Source of the DNA: an uncultured Oribacterium sp.
GTDB lineage: Bacteria; Bacillota; Clostridia; Lachnospirales; Lachnospiraceae
DNA: 28,590 nt
Assembly (NCBI GenBank): GCA_902485915.1
Contig: CABTMH010000203.1
Span: forward strand, 1-28,590
Direction of reading: 5' to 3'
The position numbers and the translations under genes were made by a program. Positions 22,876 through 28,590 of this stretch are shown one piece after another. The notes beneath the pieces are model-generated. The model ran no database searches. It saw only the letters and a program-made list of their open reading frames with translations, and had not been told where the DNA came from. Position 1 is the stretch's first letter. Each line of letters starts with the position of its first letter.

Positions 22876-23097
22876 TTAGTTCTGGCAGTAATCGACGAGA
22901 TCCTGTACGGTCGCCATCTTACCGATCTCACCATCCGGGATGGTCTTACCGAGTGCATCCTCGAGGGCCATGTGCAGCTCTACGAGAGAAAGGGAATCCA
23001 CCTCGAGATCCTCCTGGAAGCGTGCCTCCGGGGTAACCTTCTCCTCATCACATGCGAGTGTATCTACGATAATGTCCTTAACCTGCTCGAAATCCAT
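22876..23097 (-). CDS. acpP: Acyl carrier protein AcpP
   Basis: A 73-residue acidic helical carrier. S35 in the motif D-S-L (LEVDSLSLVELHMALED) is the site for the 4'-phosphopantetheine arm that holds the growing acyl chain. The length and the KVTPEARFQEDL and VQDLVDYC segments are typical. AAAAGGAG precedes the ATG. It is the first gene of the fab cluster, behind the promoter at 23213-23241, and is followed by element F. Confidence 0.97.
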   Translation of the reverse strand: MDFEQVKDIIVDTLACDEEKVTPEARFQEDLEVDSLSLVELHMALEDALGKTIPDGEIGKMATVQDLVDYCQN

Positions 23098-23162
23098 TTT
23101 GTTCTCCTTTTGCCGTAGCTCGGCGATTCATCTTATGTTTGTGTTCTGCGTACGAGGTTAAT

Positions 23163-23194
23163 AGTTCAATACTTTTTATTAAAATATTTTAACT
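23163..23194. promoter_or_regulatory. AT-rich imperfect dyad in the fab leader
   Basis: AGTTCAATA and TATTTTAACT form arms that pair with one extra base around an A/T-only core. It lies 19-50 bases downstream of the fab -10 box, where a bound regulator could block transcription. Role inferred. Confidence 0.35.
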
Positions 23195-23212
23195 TTCCTC
23201 GCGATGGTGCCT

Positions 23213-23241
23213 AGAATACGTGAAACCGCACAGGAAGTCAA
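23213..23241 (-). promoter_or_regulatory. Promoter of the fab operon
   Basis: The minus strand shows TTGACT, exactly 17 bp, TATTCT, giving a leader of about 108 nt before acpP. It lies between palindromes at 23163-23194 and 23264-23280. Confidence 0.7.
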
Positions 23242-23263
23242 TGACATAAATTCAGAAGCGGAA

Positions 23264-23280
23264 ATAGTTTTGAAAACTAT
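23264..23280. promoter_or_regulatory. Perfect palindrome upstream of the fab promoter (candidate FabT-type operator)
   Basis: ATAGTTTTGAAAACTAT is an 8+1+8 perfect inverted repeat, 22 bp upstream of the -35 box. Its size and AT content suit a MarR-family dimer. It shares the ATAGTT/AACTAT half sites with the dyad at 23350-23375. The link with the MarR-family protein at 13837 is inference. Confidence 0.5.
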
Positions 23281-23284
23281 GAAA

Positions 23285-23334
23285 AACGGAGAGGAATGAA
23301 AAAGACGCATTTCCGTCCTTTTCATCCTCTCCGT
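23285..23334 (-). terminator. Terminator of the sbcDC operon
   Basis: On the minus strand AACGGAGAGGATGAAAA pairs with TTTTTCATTCCTCTCCGTT (one bulged base), extended by GACG/CGTC, around a 6-base loop, and runs into TTTTTC. It isolates sbcDC from the fab promoter immediately downstream. Confidence 0.85.
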
Positions 23335-23349
23335 TCTTTAAAAAATTTG

Positions 23350-23375
23350 AACTATATAAAAATTTTTAAATAGTT
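23350..23375. promoter_or_regulatory. 26-bp AT-rich palindrome
   Basis: AACTATATAAAAA and TTTTTAAATAGTT are complementary at 12 of 13 positions. It lies between the sbcC stop and the sbcDC terminator and carries the same AACTAT/ATAGTT half sites as 23264-23280. It may be a distal operator of the fab promoter or simply AT-rich 3' sequence. Confidence 0.35.
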
Positions 23376-23417
23376 AATGAACGGTATTTTTCATTTATGT
23401 TCATTAATAAATACTTT

Positions 23418-26336
23418 TCAGGCGATCACCTCGACCTGGCTTCCGCCGACGCGATCCTTCGTGACGACGAGCTGCTTATCGATCTGCTGCTTCAGCTCTC
23501 CGACATGGGAGATGATACCGACGAGGCGATGCCCCTCGGTGAGCTCCGCGAGCGCCTGGATCGCCGCATGCAGCGAATCCTCATCGAGAGAGCCGAAGCC
23601 CTCATCGACGAACATGGTGTCGAGGCGGATACCGCCGACGCTCGAGCTGATCTCATCGCTGAGCCCGAGGGCGAGGCTGAGTGAGGCCTTAAAGGACTCG
23701 CCGCCCGAAAGCGTCTTCACGGAGCGCAGCGTGCCGTTGTAGTGATCGAGCACGTCGAGTTCGAGGCCCGACTGCGCCTTCAGATTCTCGGCACTCTTCC
23801 GGCGCACGAGTTCATACTGCGCATCGCTCATGATCATAAGCCGCGTGTTCGCTCGTCGGAGGATACGGTCGAAGAAGGTCGTCTGGATGTAGGTCTCGAG
23901 CGTCATCTTCTCGCTGCCGGCCACCGTGCCGTTTGCGGTGTTCGAGAGCTCGCTCATCCAGGCATAGTGTCGCTCCTTCTCGCTGAGCTCCGCTGCGCCC
24001 TCCCGGATCCGCGTGCGCTGTGCCTTATTCGTCTGTATGCGGGCAATGACGCCATCAGCCTCCGCCCGCCGCTGCTGTCGGAGACCGCTCAGTCGTGCCT
24101 GCTCCGCCCGCTCCGTCGCTTCATCATACTGCGCGCCTTCCGCCGTCTTCGCCTGCTCCTCCAGCTGCTGCAGTGAACCGCGCAGCTCGGCGAGCGTCTT
24201 CTCTTCGGCACGAAGTGCCTGCTCCGCCTGCAGGAGTGCTGCGTCGGCCTGGTTCTTCAAACCATCGAGCCGGCTGATTTCCGCCCGGGCTTCGCGTTCC
24301 GTCGGGAACGGCAGCTTCGCCTGCTGCTTCTCGATTTCATCGCGGGCGGCATGCTGCGCCGCCTGCAGCTCGATCTTCTGTGCCTCCGCCTGCCGGATCT
24401 GATCATTCAGCTCCTCAAGTTTCTGCTCCGCAGCCGGAATCTGCTCCTCGAAGCTCGCCTTTCGCTTCGCCTGAAGCATCAGCCCCTTCACAGCAGCCTC
24501 GAGTGCTCCTGCCGTGGCCTGCGTCTCGGCACACGCCGCCTGCATACGCTGGTACCCATCGTTCAGTGCCGCGGCCGTCACCATCACGGTGCCGGTCGGT
24601 GCCTCCGCACCGGTCCGCTCCGACGGCAGCTGCGGTGTGCCCTCGTGCTTCGTCTCCGTCGTGCCCGCGCAGTCCCCGGTCAGCTCCGGTGCATCCGGCT
24701 TCTGCAGCTTCACGTCATCGAAGAGCTTTGCGCACTGCTGCAGCACATGCTGTGCCGAGGCTTCATATTCGCCGTTCAGTCCGTTGGCCGTCCGGCTCTT
24801 TTCTTCCATCTCCCTGCGAAGCTGCTCCGAAAGCTTCTGTGCCTTCTGCACATCTGCTTCCGTCGGTGCCGCCTCGGAAAGGGTCGCGAGATGACTCTCT
24901 TCGGTGATGGCATGCCCACAGACCGGACAGGCATCGCCCGGCTTCAGATCACGGGCGAGGATCCCCGCCTGCTCACAAAGGAACGCCCGGTTCCTTTCTT
25001 TATAGAAAGCATCGGCTTCTTCGAAGCGGGTCATCGCCGTCTTCAGGGCCTCCTGTGCCGTCTTCAGCGCACGATGCTTTCGGCTGAGCGCCTCATAGTT
25101 TTCCTGCAGTCCCCGGAGCTCCTCCGTTCTCCGTGCGCAGGCTTCCTGCGCCGCCTGCTTCGTCGCGAGCTCCACCTCTACCCCGCCGAGTGTCTGCAGC
25201 TCCCGCTTCGCTGCTTCCAGCTCCTGCTTCCACTTCGCCTGCTTCGCTGTCCGCTTCGCCTGCTCGGACAGCAGCTTCTCGAGCTCCTTCTCCCGCGTCG
25301 CCTGTGTCTTAAGAAGCGTACTGAACTCCGCGTACTGCGGGAGCAGCTCCGTCAGCACGGTGATCCGGCGCGCCAGTTCTTTTCGTTCCGGCTCCCGCGC
25401 CTGCTCCGCTTCATAGCGTTTCTGCAGCACGCCGAGCTTCGGCTCTGCCTCTTCCAGCTGCGCCTTCGTACGGCTGCGGTCCGACTGCAGCTTCTGATAC
25501 GCGCCGAGCGCCGTCAGGTGCCCGCTGATCTTTTCGAGCGCCGCACTCGCCTCGTTGATTTCCGTCTCGAGCTGACCGCGTCGCATCTCGTCGTCCGCGA
25601 TGATCCTCTCGAGAAGTGACAGCACGTCCGCCGTGAGCATTGCCCCTTTATGCGCCTCAGCGAGCTCGAGGGAGAGCGGGCTCAGCGGATCTGCCATCGT
25701 GGACTGCACATAGTGCTCGATGGCCTTCCGCGCATCCTCCTTTTCGCCGAAGAGCCGCTTCGCATCGCTCAGGATCTGCATCTGCAGTGCCTTATAGTGC
25801 TCCGTCTCGAAGAGCTTTCGGAAGATTTCCTGGCGTTCCTTCGTGTCTGCGAGCAGCAGCTTCAGGAAGTCGCCCTGCGCGATCATCGCGATCTGTGAGA
25901 ACTGCTGGTGATTGACGCCGAGGATCTCGAGGATCTTCCGGTCGACCTCCCGCGGCTTCGTGAGCACCGCGCCGTCCGGCAGCCTAAGCTCTGCGTCCGC
26001 CTTCTGGATCGTCGTGCCGCCGCCACGCTTCGCCGGGCGCTCGTACTCTGGATTGCGCTTCACGGTATAGTCCTGCCCACGGTAACGGAAGCACATCTCG
26101 ACCTCCGTCGGGGTCTCCGGCTCCGCATACTTCGAGCGCAGCATGCCGGCGGTCCGGTTCTCGCCCGACGCCTCGCCGAAAAGGGCGAAGGTGATCGCGT
26201 CGAAGATCGTGGTCTTGCCGGCACCGGTGTCGCCCGTGATGAGGTAGAGCCCGCGCTCGCCGAGCTTCTCCATATCGATGTCCGTCACGCCCTTATAGGG
26301 GCCGAAGGCGGACAGCTTCAGTTTCAGTGGTCGCAT
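23418..26336 (-). CDS. sbcC: SbcC, nuclease complex ATPase subunit
   Basis: A 972-residue SMC-like ATPase that works with SbcD to cut DNA hairpins and process double-strand ends. I start at the ATG at 26336 (MRPLKLKLSAFGPY), which has GGAGG upstream, rather than 15 bases earlier. The Walker A motif is G35-DTGAGKTT, followed by two long coiled coils. The zinc hook C470-P-V-C473 lies midway. The ABC signature is LSGGESFKASLSLALGLSD and Walker B is MFVDEGFGSLDE with catalytic E912. A low-complexity Thr/Pro/Glu stretch at about 550-585 interrupts the returning coil. The gene follows sbcD after 129 bp that include element C. Confidence 0.96.
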   Translation of the reverse strand: MRPLKLKLSAFGPYKGVTDIDMEKLGERGLYLITGDTGAGKTTIFDAITFALFGEASGENRTAGMLRSKYAEPETPTEVEMCFRYRGQDYTVKRNPEYERPAKRGGGTTIQKADAELRLPDGAVLTKPREVDRKILEILGVNHQQFSQIAMIAQGDFLKLLLADTKERQEIFRKLFETEHYKALQMQILSDAKRLFGEKEDARKAIEHYVQSTMADPLSPLSLELAEAHKGAMLTADVLSLLERIIADDEMRRGQLETEINEASAALEKISGHLTALGAYQKLQSDRSRTKAQLEEAEPKLGVLQKRYEAEQAREPERKELARRITVLTELLPQYAEFSTLLKTQATREKELEKLLSEQAKRTAKQAKWKQELEAAKRELQTLGGVEVELATKQAAQEACARRTEELRGLQENYEALSRKHRALKTAQEALKTAMTRFEEADAFYKERNRAFLCEQAGILARDLKPGDACPVCGHAITEESHLATLSEAAPTEADVQKAQKLSEQLRREMEEKSRTANGLNGEYEASAQHVLQQCAKLFDDVKLQKPDAPELTGDCAGTTETKHEGTPQLPSERTGAEAPTGTVMVTAAALNDGYQRMQAACAETQATAGALEAAVKGLMLQAKRKASFEEQIPAAEQKLEELNDQIRQAEAQKIELQAAQHAARDEIEKQQAKLPFPTEREARAEISRLDGLKNQADAALLQAEQALRAEEKTLAELRGSLQQLEEQAKTAEGAQYDEATERAEQARLSGLRQQRRAEADGVIARIQTNKAQRTRIREGAAELSEKERHYAWMSELSNTANGTVAGSEKMTLETYIQTTFFDRILRRANTRLMIMSDAQYELVRRKSAENLKAQSGLELDVLDHYNGTLRSVKTLSGGESFKASLSLALGLSDEISSSVGGIRLDTMFVDEGFGSLDEDSLHAAIQALAELTEGHRLVGIISHVGELKQQIDKQLVVTKDRVGGSQVEVIA

Positions 26337-26390
26337 TCTGTTCCTCCACACTTTTCATCAGATTCTGTTCCGTACGGGTACCATCGTTCC

Positions 26391-26460
26391 GCATGCGTTA
26401 CTGTTCACTCGTGTACTGACCAGGCGGGGGGCCCGGAGGGGGCGGCAGTAAAACGCATGC
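26391..26460. repeat. Intergenic inverted-repeat element C between sbcD and sbcC
   Basis: GCATGCGTTACTG (26391-26403) pairs with CAGTAAAACGCATGC (26446-26460) with two bulged bases. The loop begins TTCACTCGTGTACTGACC and is followed by a G-rich tract with GGGGGGCCCGGAGGGGGC. GTTACTGTTCACTCGT is identical to element B. It lies inside the sbcDC transcript. Confidence 0.7.
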
Positions 26461-26465
26461 TGCGT

Positions 26466-27872
26466 TCAGCTCTGTGCTTCCCAGATTTTCTCCATCTGCG
26501 CCTGTACGTAGCGTGCCTGCTCCTCGGTCATCTCCTTATGGTTCTGCTTCTCGAAGAGCTCTGAAAACAGGTCGAGCGGGGACTTCTCCTCGAGCTGCTC
26601 GAGCTCCAGGCCTTCGCCGCCCTGTCCGCGTGTCCGCGCGTTATCGTAGTCGAGCTTCATCAGGTTCGGGTAGATTACCTGCAGGTGTCGCGCCGCGTCC
26701 GAGACCTCGATCTCATCGGTAAGCGTCACATGCATATAATCATCCGTCGCGGTGCCCTCGTAGTTCGCGCGCAACGTAAGATCCTCATAGCTGCCACGGA
26801 TCTCCCGCATGTCATGAAGCGGGTGGAGTTCCCGTGTGCCGATGCGGATATCCGTCGTGCCATCGGCTGTCTTCGCACCGATCTCGACGACCGTCACGGA
26901 CTTGTGATGGCGCGCCTCCGAGAAGCTGTATTTCAGCGGGGTACCTGCGTAGCGGATGACCGGGCCGACGGTCACGTTTCCCACTGCCGATGCGGTGATT
27001 TCCTGACGATCCGCCGATGATGCTTCCGAATCTGCATCACTCTTCTTGATGGTATCCACTGATTTCGCAACTACATTCGCTGTCATATCGAGCTGGACAG
27101 CATGGGCATCGGACGCTGAACCGAAACGTATCTGCTGCGGCCCGTGCAGATGCCCGAGTGCCACGTAATCAAACGGTGCGAAGACGGATGCATCGACGTT
27201 ATCGGTGCCGCCGACGGAGATGTCCTCCGAGTCCGAGCGGCTCGCACCGGTCACGAACTGATGCGTTACGAGGAGGTTCCGGTGCGTCGGGTCGATGTCC
27301 ATGTGTGCGATCGCGACCCGCATCGCATCCGTGTAGCTCTCGATGGTCTCCTCCGGATAGAAGCGACGGACATTGGCCGGCTTCAGGAACGGCAGGAGGT
27401 AGACATCGACCGGCGGGCAGGTGGATGCAGAGGCCGACGCTGATGCTGCCGGGCGGGTGCGCGCGTGCGGGTCGACAGCATTGACCGCGGACAGGGCAGC
27501 GAAGGAGGTGCTGTCCGGGCAGGTGATGCGCTTCACGTGGCCGTCATACACCGGCGAGAGGTAGATGCCGGAGCGGTCCATGAGACGGTTTCCGAAGGCG
27601 ATGCGCTCCGGCGAGTCGTGGTTACCCGCGATGATAAACACACGCAGCTTCAGCGCGGCGAGCTGGGTGAGGAACTCGTCGAAAAGCTCGACCGCCTCCG
27701 CGCTCGGAATCGCCTTATCATAGATATCGCCGGCGAGGATGACGCCACCGTCCGGCAGTTCCTCACGCAGGATCGTGAGAATCTGTTTCAGAATGTAACG
27801 CTGATCCTCCAGCATCGGAAACGCATTGACACGCTTCCCGATATGAAGATCCGCGAAATGGATGAATTTCAT
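26466..27872 (-). CDS. sbcD: SbcD, exonuclease subunit of the SbcCD complex
   Basis: A 468-residue Mre11-type metallophosphoesterase, the nuclease partner of SbcC. The motifs are in order: ADLHIGKRV (residues 7-15), GVILAGDIYDKAI, VFIIAGNHDSPERI, LLVTHQFV and VALGHLHGPQ, giving the two-metal site. The usual length is about 380-410. The surplus comes from two low-complexity inserts: an Ala/Ser/Arg-rich one at about 137-153 (ARTRPAASASASAS) and a Ser/Asp/Glu-rich one at about 270-300. AAAGG lies upstream of the ATG at 27872. The gene precedes sbcC and follows the toxin-antitoxin terminator; I could not assign its promoter. Confidence 0.95.
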   Translation of the reverse strand: MKFIHFADLHIGKRVNAFPMLEDQRYILKQILTILREELPDGGVILAGDIYDKAIPSAEAVELFDEFLTQLAALKLRVFIIAGNHDSPERIAFGNRLMDRSGIYLSPVYDGHVKRITCPDSTSFAALSAVNAVDPHARTRPAASASASASTCPPVDVYLLPFLKPANVRRFYPEETIESYTDAMRVAIAHMDIDPTHRNLLVTHQFVTGASRSDSEDISVGGTDNVDASVFAPFDYVALGHLHGPQQIRFGSASDAHAVQLDMTANVVAKSVDTIKKSDADSEASSADRQEITASAVGNVTVGPVIRYAGTPLKYSFSEARHHKSVTVVEIGAKTADGTTDIRIGTRELHPLHDMREIRGSYEDLTLRANYEGTATDDYMHVTLTDEIEVSDAARHLQVIYPNLMKLDYDNARTRGQGGEGLELEQLEEKSPLDLFSELFEKQNHKEMTEEQARYVQAQMEKIWEAQS

Positions 27873-27897
27873 GGTAAGTCCTTTCGAAAGTCATGAC

Positions 27898-27932
27898 AAA
27901 AAGGACGCGAGGCAGCGTAGCTTCACGTCCTT
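27898..27932 (-). terminator. Terminator of the toxin-antitoxin operon
   Basis: On the minus strand AAGGACG and CGTCCTT close a stem with inner GC pairs and are followed by five T, 8 bases beyond the toxin stop codon. Confidence 0.75.
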
Positions 27933-27940
27933 ATGGCTGA

Positions 27941-28276
27941 TCACGCATCACCAGAGATGCTGTGACGCAATATGGAAATCCAGTTCCTTTTCTGGTAAAG
28001 GAATCGGACGACGATCACCCGGTTTTCAGTTTCATCAATCGTATAAAACGCAATATAGTTCTGAATCAGTATGAAACGAATTCCCCAGCTGGCCAGCACC
28101 GGATCATCCACAAGACGCGATTTCTTCGGAAACACGGATAATGAATCGACCTTTTCTGTTATACTGGCCAAAAGGTGTTCTGCAGCATCTGGATTTTTAA
28201 GACTGTATTCTATGTAATCCACCGCTTGTACGATATCACGCTCAGCTATGGAAGTGATATGGACCTGGTAATTCAT
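27941..28276 (-). CDS. RelE/ParE-family toxin
   Basis: A 111-residue protein of the type II toxin superfamily that includes RelE (ribosome-dependent mRNA cleavage) and ParE (gyrase poisoning). The N-terminus 'YQVHITSIAERDIVQAVDYIEYSLKNPDAAEHLL' gives the usual strand plus two helices, and 'NYIAFYTIDETENRVIVVRFLYQKRNW' the C-terminal sheet with basic and aromatic residues. Sequence alone does not settle the target. The start overlaps the antitoxin stop by four bases (ATGA), the classic coupling of such pairs. The gene is more AT-rich than its neighbours, which suggests transfer. Confidence 0.88.
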   Translation of the reverse strand: MNYQVHITSIAERDIVQAVDYIEYSLKNPDAAEHLLASITEKVDSLSVFPKKSRLVDDPVLASWGIRFILIQNYIAFYTIDETENRVIVVRFLYQKRNWISILRHSISGDA

Positions 28277-28533
28277 CGGCGATGACTCCTGATCTCTTCC
28301 ATCGCCTCCGAAAATGACCGCGTCTTACCGTCCGCGATATCATCCATCCCGTCTTTCAATTGACGATACAGCTCGAAACGGCTCACCAGCTCTTCATATG
28401 TTTCGATACTCATCACCGCCAGATCCCCTTTTCCGTTCTTCGTAATGAAAACCGGTTCCGGATAGTTATGACAGAATGTTGATATTTCATTGTAGTTATT
28501 TCTTAAATCAGCACTTGATTTTATCGCCGGCAT
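28273..28533 (-). CDS. Phd/YefM-family antitoxin
   Basis: An 86-residue antitoxin. The N-terminal Phd/YefM DNA-binding fold reads 'SSADLRNNYNEISTFCHNYPEPVFITKNGKGDLAVMSIETYEELV', and the C-terminal tail 'GMDDIADGKTRSFSEAMEEIRSHRR' should wrap the toxin. I use the ATG at 28533 with AAGGAGG at 7 bases; a GTG at 28542 overlaps that ribosome site. Such antitoxins neutralise the toxin and, with it, repress their own promoter, here at 28562-28590. Confidence 0.9.
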   Translation of the reverse strand: MPAIKSSADLRNNYNEISTFCHNYPEPVFITKNGKGDLAVMSIETYEELVSRFELYRQLKDGMDDIADGKTRSFSEAMEEIRSHRR

Positions 28534-28561
28534 GAACCTCACCTCCTTGTTTCATACATTT

Positions 28562-28590
28562 ATTATACACAAATTTTGTTATATTATCAA
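28562..28590 (-). promoter_or_regulatory. Promoter of the toxin-antitoxin operon
   Basis: The minus strand shows TTGATA, 17 bp, TATAAT. The -35 box is the last six bases of the window. It lies 29 bp before the antitoxin ATG, so an antitoxin bound near the start codon would overlap the transcription start. Confidence 0.85.

Noticed and set aside
24351..25619. A 422-codon plus-strand open frame rich in Leu and Arg.
   Set aside because: It is the antisense shadow of the SbcC coiled coil, whose Glu/Ala/Lys/Gln codons read as Leu/Arg/Cys on the other strand.
1048..26460. The repeated palindromes considered as a CRISPR array.
   Set aside because: The copies are kilobases apart, not regularly spaced, and no cas genes are present.

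Overview
The window looks like a chromosomal segment of a moderately GC-rich anaerobic Firmicute, most probably class Clostridia and perhaps Lachnospiraceae-like. The pointers are strong AGGAGG-type ribosome sites, FabK as the enoyl-ACP reductase, a VanR-like response regulator and a tRNA-Lys without encoded CCA. This placement is inference; no marker gene here fixes the genus. No rRNA, CRISPR array, prophage or transposase was seen.

Layout. 1-857 (minus): the N-terminal part of a lipoprotein with peptidoglycan-binding repeats, cut by the window edge. 1198-1270 (minus): tRNA-Lys(CTT) with its own promoter and terminator. 1429-2097 (minus): trmB. 2326-3811 (plus): a promoter, a structured leader ending in a terminator-like hairpin, and a membrane-anchored SH3 protein. 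3904-8483 (plus): a three-gene overlapping operon of VanR-like regulator, multi-pass histidine kinase and D,D-carboxypeptidase, closed by a bidirectional terminator. 8607-9423 (minus): an HPr-like protein without the catalytic His, then a DUF45/YgjP-type metallopeptidase. 9899-10501 (plus): an unknown two-TM protein. 10571-13579 (minus): uxaB-uxaA for galacturonate breakdown, with a good promoter and a perfect 16-bp palindrome at the expected transcription start. 13837-23097 (minus): the type II fatty-acid synthesis cluster acpP-accD-accA-fabH-fabK-fabD-fabG-fabF-fabZ, followed by a MarR-family (FabT-like) regulator. 23418-27872 (minus): sbcD-sbcC. 27941-28533 (minus): a visibly more AT-rich Phd/YefM-ParE/RelE toxin-antitoxin pair whose promoter touches the right window edge.

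How the parts fit. The fab cluster can supply malonyl transfer, condensation and the full elongation cycle, but the biotin carrier (accB) and biotin carboxylase (accC) are missing and must lie elsewhere. The AT-rich region before acpP holds a sigma-A-like promoter and palindromes that could be the operators of the distal MarR regulator. The two-component operon couples sensing to peptidoglycan trimming.

Most unusual features. (1) A family of GC-rich inverted-repeat elements sits in six intergenic regions (about 1048, 2233, 9699, 14404, 22744 and 26391). They share modules such as CTGTTCRCTCGT and AACCGGTAGTGAGGACGGAA; two of them lie between co-directional genes of apparent operons (acpP/accD and sbcD/sbcC). 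(2) The leader at 2372-2480 looks like an attenuator or small RNA. (3) Several core enzymes (FabZ, FabF, FabH, AccD, SbcC, SbcD) carry low-complexity Ala/Ser/Glu/Asp-rich insertions. I did not find a clearly new defence or metabolic system.
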